A stretch of DNA of 64,000 nucleotides from Burkholderiales bacterium (GTDB lineage: Bacteria; Pseudomonadota; Gammaproteobacteria; Burkholderiales; SG8-41). Under the pieces are notes generated by a model, which saw only the letters and a list, made by a program, of their open reading frames with translations, was not told the DNA's origin and searched no databases. The stretch's first letter is position 1. The number at the start of each line of letters is the position of its first letter. The stretch lies in NCBI GenBank assembly GCA_020854035.1, contig JADZGE010000021.1, positions 62,001 through 126,000 on the forward strand, written 5' to 3'. Made by a program: the position numbers and the translations under genes. Shown here piece by piece: positions 48,219 to 56,700 of the stretch.

Positions 48219-48378
48219 CGACAGGGACTCCTCCTGGTGTGCCGCGCGCGTGTCATCTTGTGTCTCACAGCGGCGGGATGGGCGCGCGGCGCCGCCCCGA
48301 ACGGCGGGTCACAGTTTACCCAAGATCGGGGACAGTGTCCCGCGCGCCCCGCGGATCCCCCGCTGCCGGCGCAGCGGA

Positions 48379-48384
48379 TATAAT
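48379..48384 (+). promoter_or_regulatory. Consensus -10 box upstream of the FkbM gene
   Basis: TATAAT stands alone in very GC-rich sequence (GCGGATATAATCGC). Transcription would start near 48391, giving a 45-nt leader before ATG 48436. No -35 match is apparent at 16-18 bases. Confidence 0.45.
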
Positions 48385-48435
48385 CGCCCCGCCGCGCCCG
48401 CGATCCCGACCGCATCCGGCTCCGCGCGCCCGCCG

Positions 48436-49275
48436 ATGAGCCAGTCCAATCTGCTGCCGCAGGGAGGCTTCAACCGCATGCTGCTCGCGCGCGAGGGCTA
48501 CGTCCTCTACAACGCGAACGACGTCTACATCGGGCAGGCGATCGAGCGCTACGGCGAGTACGGGGAGATCGAGGCGCAGCTCCTGCGCCAGCTCGTCCCG
48601 CGCGGCGGCGTGGCGATCGAGGTCGGCGCCAACATCGGCACCCACACGCTGGTCCTCGCGCACGCCGCGGGTCCCGGCGGTTTCGTCTACGCCTACGAGC
48701 CGCAGCGGGTCGTGTTCCAGGCGCTCTGCGCCAACCTCGCGCTGAACAGCATCGTGCACGTCGACGCGCGCCACGCCGCGGCGGGATCCGCGGCAGGGTG
48801 GGTGCTGATACCCGACATCGACTACACCCGCACCGGGAATTTCGGCGGCGTGTCCGTGGATCGTTTCGAGAGCGGCCGCCGCGTGCGCAGGGTCGCCCTC
48901 GATGGTGATCTCGAACCCGCGCGGCTCGACCTCGTGAAGATCGACGTGGAGGGCATGGAACTTGACACGCTGCTCGGGGCTGCCGGGCTCATCGCGCGGT
49001 TCCGGCCGGCGCTCTACGTCGAGAACGACCGGCTCGATCGCTCCGAGGCGCTCATCCGCCACCTGCACGCGCTCGACTACCGGCTCTACTGGCACCTGCC
49101 GCCGCTTTACAATCCGGAGAACTTCTTCGGCGAGCGCGAGAACCTTTATCCCGGCATCGTGTCAGTGAACATGCTCGGACTGCCCCGGGCGCGCCCGCAG
49201 TCCGTTCAAGGGCTGCCGGAGATTACCGATCCCGCCGACCATCCGATGAAGCACCGCCCCGCGAGCGAGCGATGA
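48436..49275 (+). CDS. FkbM family methyltransferase
   Basis: A 279-residue SAM-dependent methyltransferase: motif I VAIEVGANIGTHTLVLAH (59-76), the acidic YAYEPQR that binds the ribose, NLALNSI, and LDLVKIDVEGMELDTLLGA, all typical of FkbM (Methyltransf_21). FkbM proteins O-methylate sugars or small molecules; the substrate here is unknown. ATG 48436 is chosen as the first plausible start after the -10 box. Its stop overlaps the next gene's ATG (ATGA). Confidence 0.9.
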   Translation: MSQSNLLPQGGFNRMLLAREGYVLYNANDVYIGQAIERYGEYGEIEAQLLRQLVPRGGVAIEVGANIGTHTLVLAHAAGPGGFVYAYEPQRVVFQALCANLALNSIVHVDARHAAAGSAAGWVLIPDIDYTRTGNFGGVSVDRFESGRRVRRVALDGDLEPARLDLVKIDVEGMELDTLLGAAGLIARFRPALYVENDRLDRSEALIRHLHALDYRLYWHLPPLYNPENFFGERENLYPGIVSVNMLGLPRARPQSVQGLPEITDPADHPMKHRPASER

Positions 49276-50726
49276 GCTCTCCGGCGACACCACCCGCGCC
49301 CCACGCCGCCGCGCCCGGCCTCCTTGCGCGACTTGCCGGGATCGTCGGGCCACGCGGGCTCGTCACCGATGCCCGCGAGATGGAACCGTATCTCGTCGAC
49401 TGGCGGCGCCACTACCGCGGCGCGGCCCTCGCGGTGGCGAGACCGGCATCCACCGCCGAAGTGGCGGCGGTGATGCGCGAGTGCGTCGCCACGCGGACAT
49501 GCGTGGTTCCACAGGGCGGCAATACCGGCATGTGCGGCGGCGCGACGCCGTCCCCGGCCGGAAACGGCATCGTCGTCTCGCTCTCGCGCATGAACCGCAT
49601 TCGCGAAGTGGACGCGCTCAACAACACCCTCACGGCGGAAGCCGGGTGCGTGCTCGCGAACGTCCAGGAGGCGGCGCTCGCGGCCGACCGCTTTTTCCCG
49701 TTGAGCCTCGGCGCGGAGGGCAGCTGCCAGATCGGCGGCAACCTCGCGACCAACGCGGGCGGCGTGAACGTGCTGCGCTACGGCAACGCGCGCGAACTCG
49801 CGCTGGGGCTCGAGGTGGTGCTGCACGACGGGCGTGTCTGGAACGGCCTGCGGGGGCTGCGCAAGGACAACACGGGCTACGATCTAAAGGACATCTTCAT
49901 CGGCTCCGAGGGCACGCTCGGCATCATCACCGCCGCCGTGCTGAAGCTCTTTCCCCGCCCGCGCGCGCGCCTGACGGCGCTCGTCGCCGTCGACGCTCCC
50001 GCGGCGGCGGTCGAATTGCTCGCGCGGCTGCGCGGCGCCTGCGGCGAACGCGTTTCGGCGTTCGAGCTCGTCTCGCGCCTGTGCGTGGAACTCGTCGTGC
50101 GGCACATCCCGGGCTCGCGCGAGCCGCTCGGCGGGCGGCATCCCTGGCACGTGCTCGTCGAGCTCGCCGACGCCGGGCCGGCGCCGACGCTGCGCGAGGA
50201 TTTCGAGCGCGCGCTCTCCGGCGCGCACGAGGCGGGACTTGCCCGCGACGCGGTGATCGCGGAGAGCACCGCGCAGGCGCAGGCACTGTGGCGCCTGCGC
50301 GAGAGCATACCGGAGGCCTCGCGCGACGAAGGTCTCCTCTACCGCCACGACATCTCGATCGCGGTGAGCCGGCTGCCCGCCTTCATCGCGACCGCGGCGG
50401 CCGCGCTCGAACGCGCCTTTCCCGGGGCGCGCATCGTGTGCTTCGGCCATCTCGGCGACGGCAACCTGCACTACAACTGCCTCGTCCCGGGCCGGCGCCA
50501 CGTCGACCCGGCGGCGCGGGACGCGACCGACGTCAGCGATCTCGTCCTCGACATCGTGCGCGAGCACGGCGGCAGCTTCAGCGCGGAGCACGGCATCGGG
50601 CAGTCGAAGCGTGCCGCGCTCGCGCGCTACAAGAGCCCGCTCGACATCGCGATCATGCGCGATCTCAAGCGCGCGCTCGATCCCCTGAACCTCATGAACC
50701 CCGGGAAAGTGCTGCCCGATGGATGA
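49272..50726 (+). CDS. FAD-binding oxidase of the GlcD / D-2-hydroxyacid dehydrogenase type
   Basis: A 484-residue flavoprotein of the PCMH-type (VAO) family. The FAD pyrophosphate loop VVPQGGNTGMCGGA, SLGAEGSCQIGGNLATNAGG and IFIGSEGTLGIITAAVLKLFP lie in the N-terminal half. The C-terminal FAD-linked oxidase domain has FGHLGDGNLHYN and EHGIGQSKRAALARYK. Relatives oxidise D-lactate, glycolate or D-2-hydroxyglutarate. It lacks the extra Fe-S domain of longer members. It is translationally coupled to FkbM, though the functional link is unclear. Confidence 0.9.
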   Translation: MSSPATPPAPHAAAPGLLARLAGIVGPRGLVTDAREMEPYLVDWRRHYRGAALAVARPASTAEVAAVMRECVATRTCVVPQGGNTGMCGGATPSPAGNGIVVSLSRMNRIREVDALNNTLTAEAGCVLANVQEAALAADRFFPLSLGAEGSCQIGGNLATNAGGVNVLRYGNARELALGLEVVLHDGRVWNGLRGLRKDNTGYDLKDIFIGSEGTLGIITAAVLKLFPRPRARLTALVAVDAPAAAVELLARLRGACGERVSAFELVSRLCVELVVRHIPGSREPLGGRHPWHVLVELADAGPAPTLREDFERALSGAHEAGLARDAVIAESTAQAQALWRLRESIPEASRDEGLLYRHDISIAVSRLPAFIATAAAALERAFPGARIVCFGHLGDGNLHYNCLVPGRRHVDPAARDATDVSDLVLDIVREHGGSFSAEHGIGQSKRAALARYKSPLDIAIMRDLKRALDPLNLMNPGKVLPDG

Positions 50727-50770
50727 TGGGTGGCGGGTGATGGGCAGAACGGCAGCGAACCGGGTGCATC

Positions 50771-51172
50771 ATGGCTGACAAGGTGAGCAAGTCCGAAGCG
50801 CATTGGAAGCGCCTGTTGACGCCCGCGCAGTACCACATCATGCGCGAGCAGGGCACGGAACCGCCCTTCACCGGCGCCTACTGGAACCACCACGATACCG
50901 GCACGTACCGGTGCGCGGGCTGCGGCGAGGCGCTGTTCTCCTCCGAGCACAAGTTCGACTGCGGTAGCGGCTGGCCGAGTTTCTGGCGGCCGGCCCGGGG
51001 GGAAGCCGTCGCGACCGGGACCGACGCGAGCCACGCCATGCACCGAGTGGAGGTCCGCTGCGGCCGCTGCGACGCCCATCTCGGCCACGTGTTCGAGGAC
51101 GGGCCGCTCCCCATGGGGCTGCGCTATTGCATCAACACGGCGTCCCTCGACTTTCGCGGGACCGGCAAATGA
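50771..51172 (+). CDS. msrB: Peptide-methionine (R)-S-oxide reductase
   Basis: A 133-residue MsrB: zinc cysteines C48, C51, C97 and C100 (RCAGCG, RCGRCDAHLGHVF), FDCGSGWPSFW, and the catalytic selenocysteine-equivalent Cys C120 in RYCINTASLDF. A possible recycling cysteine is C64. It repairs oxidised methionine in the cytosol using thioredoxin. The 44-bp upstream spacer holds a G-rich, partly repetitive sequence. Confidence 0.97.
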   Translation: MADKVSKSEAHWKRLLTPAQYHIMREQGTEPPFTGAYWNHHDTGTYRCAGCGEALFSSEHKFDCGSGWPSFWRPARGEAVATGTDASHAMHRVEVRCGRCDAHLGHVFEDGPLPMGLRYCINTASLDFRGTGK

Positions 51173-51226
51173 CGAGCGGCGATTTTCGCCGCGCCGCCCG
51201 CCATTCCCTATCGCGCCGCGAGAGGC

Positions 51227-51232
51227 GATAAT
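51227..51232 (+). promoter_or_regulatory. -10-like box just before yciB
   Basis: GATAAT ends 8 bp before ATG 51241, in an AT island. If used, the yciB message would be nearly leaderless; indeed no Shine-Dalgarno is visible there. Confidence 0.35.
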
Positions 51233-51240
51233 AGCCGCCG

Positions 51241-51780
51241 ATGAAGTTCCTGTTCGACATCTTCCCGGTAGTCCTGTTCTTCGTCGCCTGGAGCTACTAC
51301 GACATCTTCGTCGCCACGGCCGTGGCGATCGCGACCACCATCGTCCAGGTCGCCTGGGTGTGGGCGCGGCGCCGGCGCGTGGACAACATGCTCTGGATCA
51401 CGCTCGCGATCATGGTGCTCTTCGGCGGCGCGACGCTCGCGTTCCGCGACCCGACCTTCATCAAGATCAAGCCCACCGTGCTCTACTGGGCGTTCGCCGC
51501 CGTGCTGATCGGCGCGCAGGCGCTGTTCGGCAAGAACCTCGTTCGCGCGATGATGGAGAAGCAGATCACCGTGCCCGACCCGGTGTGGTGGAAATTGAAC
51601 GCGAGCTGGATCGGGTTCTTCGCCGTGATGGGCGTGCTGAACCTCTACGTCGCGTACGCCTTCTCCGAGGCGGTCTGGGTCCGGTTCAAGGTATTCGGCG
51701 GCATCGGCCTCATGCTGCTGTTCGTCGTCGTCCAGGTTCTCATGCTCGCGCGCCATATCGAGGACAAGGGGACCGAGTGA
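51241..51780 (+). CDS. yciB: Septation protein A (inner membrane-spanning YciB)
   Basis: A 179-residue membrane protein with five predicted helices starting at the very N terminus (MKFLFDIFPVVLFFVAWSYYDIFVA). Family motifs include FIKIKPTVLYWAFAAVLIGAQ, GKNLVRAMMEKQITVPDPVWWKLNASW and NLYVAYAFSEAVWVRFKVFGGIG. YciB interacts with cell-elongation and division proteins. Its stop overlaps the bolA start (GTGA). The yciB-bolA-ppiC order is common in betaproteobacteria. Confidence 0.94.
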   Translation: MKFLFDIFPVVLFFVAWSYYDIFVATAVAIATTIVQVAWVWARRRRVDNMLWITLAIMVLFGGATLAFRDPTFIKIKPTVLYWAFAAVLIGAQALFGKNLVRAMMEKQITVPDPVWWKLNASWIGFFAVMGVLNLYVAYAFSEAVWVRFKVFGGIGLMLLFVVVQVLMLARHIEDKGTE

Positions 51781-52073
51781 CCGACACCCCGACCCTGATA
51801 CGCGAGAGGCTCGCGGCGCTCGAGCCCGAGTTGCTGGAATTGAAGGACGACTCCGCGCGGCACGCGGGCCACGCCGGCGCGCGCGAGGGCGGCGGGCACT
51901 TCAGCGTGTACATCGTGGCCGGGCGTTTTTCGGGCGTGCCCGTCCAGCGCCGCCACCGCATGGTGTACGAGGCGCTCGGCCCGCTGATGCGCCGGGAAAT
52001 TCACGCGCTGGCGCTCACCACCTGCGCGCCGGAAGAGATCGATGGCCCACAACGACGGAAAGGCACCGGATGA
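51777..52073 (+). CDS. bolA: BolA family protein
   Basis: A 98-residue BolA-fold protein: IRERLAALEPELLELKDDSARHAGH (with the conserved His region), GGGHFSVYIVAGRFSG, QRRHRMVYEALGPLM and IHALALTTCAPEE. BolA proteins work with monothiol glutaredoxins in iron-sulfur handling and stress morphology. The start is GTG 51777, overlapping the yciB stop; its own stop overlaps ppiC (ATGA). Confidence 0.92.
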   Translation: MTDTPTLIRERLAALEPELLELKDDSARHAGHAGAREGGGHFSVYIVAGRFSGVPVQRRHRMVYEALGPLMRREIHALALTTCAPEEIDGPQRRKGTG

Positions 52074-52852
52074 ACACACGCAGGATGACGATGGCCGCGG
52101 CGGCGGCGCTGTTTGGCGGCGTGCTCGCCGCCGGCGCGCTCGCCCAGATCAAGGTGAATGGCCGGGAGATTCCCCAGAGCCGGATCGACGCGCTGGTGAA
52201 GAGCCAGGTCGCGCAGGGACGCCCCGACACGCCCGAGCTGAGGAACGCGGTGAAGGACGAGCTCGTGAACCGCGAGCTCTTCGCCCAGGAAGCGCAGCGC
52301 CGCGGCCTCGACAAGCACTCCGAGGTCGCCAACCAGATCGCCTACGCGCGCCAGGGAATTCTGGTGAGCGCGCTGCTCCAGGAGTACATGAAGACAAATC
52401 CGGTCAACGACGACGCGATGAAGAAGGAGTACGAGCGGGTCAAACCGCAGATTCCGGCGAAGGAGTACAAGGCGCACCACATCCTGGTCGACAAGGAGGA
52501 CGACGCCAAGGGGTTGATCGCGCAGATCCGCAAGGGCGCGAGTTTCGAGAAGCTCGCCTCGGAGCGCTCCAAGGACCAGGGCTCCAAGGGCAAGGGGGGC
52601 GAGCTCGACTGGTCGCCCGCCGAGCGCTACGTGAAACCCTTCGGTGACGCGCTCGCGAAACTCAAGAAGGGGCAGGTCACCGAGGCGCCGGTGCAGACGC
52701 AATTCGGCTGGCACGTGATCCGGCTCGACGACGAGCGCGCGACCAAGATGCCCACGTTCGACGAAGTAAAGCCGCAGATCCAGCAGATGCTCCATAACCA
52801 GATGGTGCAGAAGCTGATCGCGGAACTGCGCGCGAAGGCGAAGATCGAATAG
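52070..52852 (+). CDS. Periplasmic parvulin-type peptidyl-prolyl isomerase
   Basis: A 260-residue PpiC/SurA-like chaperone: signal peptide (RRMTMAAAAALFGGVLAAGALA, cut near residue 25), an N-terminal SurA-like helical region with RNAVKDELVNRELFAQEAQRRG, then a parvulin domain (YKAHHILVDKEDDAKGLI, GGELDWSPAERYVKPFGDALAKL, TQFGWHVIRLDDER). It assists folding of exported proteins. It is coupled to bolA by ATGA. Confidence 0.92.
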   Translation: MNTRRMTMAAAAALFGGVLAAGALAQIKVNGREIPQSRIDALVKSQVAQGRPDTPELRNAVKDELVNRELFAQEAQRRGLDKHSEVANQIAYARQGILVSALLQEYMKTNPVNDDAMKKEYERVKPQIPAKEYKAHHILVDKEDDAKGLIAQIRKGASFEKLASERSKDQGSKGKGGELDWSPAERYVKPFGDALAKLKKGQVTEAPVQTQFGWHVIRLDDERATKMPTFDEVKPQIQQMLHNQMVQKLIAELRAKAKIE

Positions 52853-52890
52853 CGGCGCGAGCGAGCGACGCGGTTCCGGTCGATGCGGGC

Positions 52891-53592
52891 ATGGAGCGGC
52901 GCGAATTCCTCGCGGCCTGCGCTTCGGCCTGCACCCTGCGGGCGGGTGAAGCGTGGCCCGCGGCGACCCTCGAGCCCAGGTTCTATTTCCGCGCCCGGTT
53001 GACCGACGCCGGCGGCGCGCCGCTGCGGGCGTCACGGCTCGTCGCCGGGCGCAACTACCTCTTCCACTACCCGTACGAAGCAACGCCGTGCTTCCTGCTC
53101 AACCTCGGCAGACCCGCGGGAGCCCCGGTCGAGCTGAAAACGGGGGATGGTTCGGTCTACCAGTGGCCCGGCGGCGTCGGCCCCGGCCGCGCGCTCGTCG
53201 CCTATTCCGCCATTTGCGCGCACCGCATGACCTACCCCACGCGGCAGATCAGCTTCATCAGCTACCGGGAGCGATCGACCTCGCCCGCCAGCCATCGCCC
53301 GAACGTGATTCACTGCTGTTCCGAGCACAGCGAGTACGACCCGGCAACCGGGGCACGCGTGGTCGGCGGACCCGCGGCGCAGCCGCTCCCGGCGATCCTG
53401 CTGGAATACGATGCCGCGGGCGACGGCCTCACCGCCGTCGGCACGCTGGGGCGCGAGCTCTTCAACGCGTTCTTCGAGAAGTTCGGATTCAAGCTCGCGC
53501 TCGATTACGGCCCCGGCATGCGCCGCCGGATCGCGGAGCGCACGGCAGTCGTGGAACTCGAAGCCTTCTGCAAGCAGCAGGTACGTTGCTGA
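52891..53592 (+). CDS. TAT-exported Rieske [2Fe-2S] protein of unknown role
   Basis: A 233-residue protein that begins MERREFLAAC, matching a twin-arginine (RRxFL) export signal but with a rather weak hydrophobic stretch. The Rieske ligands are C109-x-H111 (CAHRMTYP) and C143-x-x-H146 (CCSEHSEYDP), an appropriate pair for a [2Fe-2S] cluster with two His ligands. The loop between them is rather long. The C-terminal region (ELFNAFFEKFGFKLALDYG) is of unknown fold. It is not next to cytochrome bc1 or arsenite-oxidase genes. It follows ppiC by 38 bp, so it may be in that operon. Confidence 0.75.
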   Translation: MERREFLAACASACTLRAGEAWPAATLEPRFYFRARLTDAGGAPLRASRLVAGRNYLFHYPYEATPCFLLNLGRPAGAPVELKTGDGSVYQWPGGVGPGRALVAYSAICAHRMTYPTRQISFISYRERSTSPASHRPNVIHCCSEHSEYDPATGARVVGGPAAQPLPAILLEYDAAGDGLTAVGTLGRELFNAFFEKFGFKLALDYGPGMRRRIAERTAVVELEAFCKQQVRC

Positions 53593-53610
53593 CGCGGCAG
53601 CCGGTAACCG

Positions 53611-53694
53611 GTTGGCGGTAACCAGTTCGCAGTAACCAGTTGGCAGTAAGGAGTGGACAGTAACCCGTTGGCAGTAGGGAGTGGACAGCAGTCG
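53611..53694. repeat. Imperfect 14-bp (2 x 7) tandem repeat, six copies
   Basis: Six successive 14-mers start with GT: GTTGGCGGTAACCA, GTTCGCAGTAACCA, GTTGGCAGTAAGGA, GTGGACAGTAACCC, GTTGGCAGTAGGGA, GTGGACAGCAGTCG. Each splits into two related heptamers. The array lies between the convergent Rieske and purL genes. Heptamer-type repeats of this kind occur in intergenic DNA of some proteobacteria; no function is known. Confidence 0.8.
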
Positions 53695-53744
53695 CACACC
53701 GCTCACTACCGCCCGCTCGTTACCGCACACTGACTGCTCCGGGG

Positions 53745-56700
53745 CTACCCGCACCAGCGGCGCGCGTTGCGGAACATCGCCAGCCACGGCCCGTCCTCTC
53801 CCCATTCGCGGGGATACCACGAGTTCTGCACCGCGCGGAACACGCGCTCAGGGTGCGGTATGACGATGGTGAAGCGCCCGTCCGGCGTGGTGAAGCCGGT
53901 GACGCCGCCCGGCGAGCCGTTCGGATTGCAGGGATAGGTCTCGGTCGCGGCGCCGCGGTTGTCGATGTAGCGCAGCGCCACGAGCGGCTCGCCGGCGCCG
54001 GCGGGCTCGGCGCGCCCTTCCCCGTGGGCAACGGCCACCGGCAGGCGGCCGCCCGCCATGCCGGCAAAGAAGAGCGAGGGCGAGCGCACGATCTCCACCA
54101 TGACGAAGCGCGCCTCGAACTGCTCGGAGCGGTTGCGCACGAAGCGCGGCCACGAGCGAGCGCCCGGTATCAGCTCGCGGAGATTCGCCATCATCTGGCA
54201 GCCGTTGCACACGCCCAGCGCGAACGAGTCGGAGCGCGCGGTGAACGCCTCGAACGCGTCACGCGCCCGGGCATTGAAAAGGATGGACTTCGCCCAGCCC
54301 TCTCCCGCCCCCAGCACGTCGCCGTACGAAAACCCGCCGCCCGCCGCGAGCCCGCGGAATCCGGCGAGCGTCGCCCGCCCGGACACGAGGTCGGTCATGT
54401 GCACGTCGACGGCCTCGAAACCCGCGCGATCGAACGCCGCCGCCATCTCGGTCTGCCCGTTTACCCCCTGCTCGCGCAGTATCGCGACCCGCGGGCGGAC
54501 CCCGGCCGCCACGAACGGCGCGCCGGCGGCGGGCTCCCGCGGGAGCGCGACATGCAGTCCCGGATCGGCCGTGTCGCCGATGCGCGCGAACTCCTCGTCC
54601 GCGCACGCCGGGTTGTCCCGCAGGCGCTGCATGTGCCAGGTGGTTTCCGACCAGGCGCGGTTGAGTTCGACACGCGCCTCGTCGAGTAGCGGCGCGCCGC
54701 CCGAGCGGATGAGAAGCCGCGGCTCGGTGGTGACCGAGCCGATGCGGTGGCAGCGCAGCGCAGCGAGCGTGAACACGAGTTGCGCGGCCCTGCTCGCCTC
54801 GCCGCGCCGCACCTGCACCACCGCGCCGAGTTCCTCGTTGAAGAGTACTTCCAGGGGAGAGCGCGCGCTCACGAGATCGGAGATGTCGAGCTCCACGCCG
54901 CAGCGCCCGGCGAACATCATCTCGCACACCGTCGCGAAGAGGCCGCCGTCGGAGCGGTCGTGGTAGGCGAGGAGCCTGCCCTCCGCGCGCAGCTGCTGCA
55001 CGGCGTCGAAAAACGCCCGCAGCCGCTCCGTGTTGACATCGGGGGCGCTCTCCCCCAGGCCGCCGTAGACCTGCGCGAGCGCGGAGCCCCCCATCCGGCA
55101 CTGGCCGCCTCCGAGGTCGACGAACAGGAGCTCGGTCTCGCCGCGATCGGCGAGGAGCTGCGGCGTCAACGTCGAGCGCACGTCGGCGAGCGGCGCGAAC
55201 GCGGACACGACGAGCGAGAGCGGCGCAACGACCTCGCGCGCTTCCCCGCGCTCGCTCCACGCCGTCTTCATCGACAGGCTGTCCTTGCCCACCGGTATGC
55301 TGATCCCGAGCTGGGGACACAGGCCGCGCGCGACGGCCCGTACCGTGTCGAAGAGCGCGGCGTCCTCCCCCGGGTGGCCCGCCGCTGCCATCCAGTTCGC
55401 CGAAAGCTTGATGTCCGACAGTCGCGCGACCGGGGCGGCCGCGATGTTGGTGATGGCCTCTCCCACGGCGATGCGTCCGGAAGCCTCGGGATTCACCAGC
55501 GCGAGCGGCGCGCGCTCGCCCATCGCGAACGCCTCGCCGCGATACGTCCCGAATCCCGCCAGGGTGACCGCCACGTCGGCGACCGGTACCTGCCAGGGGC
55601 CGACCATCTGGTCGCGCGCGGTCATGCCGCCCACGGTCCGGTCGCCGATGGTGACGAGGAAGGTCTTGTCGGCGACCGCGGGCAGCCGCAGCACCCGGTA
55701 CGCGGCCTCCCGCAGGTCGATGCCGCTCCGGTCGAACGAAGTGCGCACGCGCTCGATGCGCGAGACCCGGCGCGTCATCCGCGGGGGCGCGCCGAGCAGC
55801 ACCGCGAGTTCCATGTCGACCGGCGCGTTACCCGCGTCGGGATCGACCACGGCGAGCCGCCCGCCGCCGTTCACCGTCCCGATGACGGCGAAGGGGCAGC
55901 GCTCGCGCTCGCACAGGTCGCGAAAGCGGGAGAGGTCCTCCGGCGCGATCGCGAGGACGTAGCGCTCCTGCGCTTCGTTGCACCAGATTTCGAGCGGGGA
56001 CATGCCCGGCTCCTCGCTCGGGATCGCCCGCAGGTCGACGTGCGCGCCGCAGCCGGCCGCGTGCACCAGCTCCGGGACGGCGTTCGCGAGTCCGCCCGCA
56101 CCCACGTCGTGTATCGACAGTATCGGGTTCGCCTCCCCGAGCTCCCGGCAGCGGTCGATCACTTCCTGCGCGCGCCGCTGCATCTCCGGGTTGCCGCGCT
56201 GCACCGAGGCGTAGTCGAGCCCTTCATCGTTCGCGCCGCTCGCCATGCTGGAGGCAGCGCCGCCCCCCAGCCCGATCAGCATGCCGGGGCCGCCGAGCTG
56301 CACGAGCAACGCGCCCGGGGGCACCGGCCGCTTGAACACGTGCCCGGCGCAGACGCTGCCGATGCCACCCGCGATCATGATCGGCTTGTGATAGCCGCGC
56401 CAGATACCGTCCACGCGCTGCTCGAAGGTCCGGAAATAGCCGGCGAGGTTGGGGCGCCCGAACTCGTTGTTGAACGAAGCGCCGCCCACCGGGCCCTCCA
56501 GCATGATGGCGAGCGGCGAGGCGATGCGCGAAGGCCGGCCGGCGCCGACCGTCTCCCATGGCTGCACGAACCCGGGAATCTCGAGGTTCGATACGGAGAA
56601 TCCGGTAAGCCCCGCCTTGGGCCTGCCGCCGCGGCCGGTCGCCCCCTCGTCCCGGATCTCGCCTCCCGAACCGGTCGCCGCGCCGGGAAACGGAGAAATC

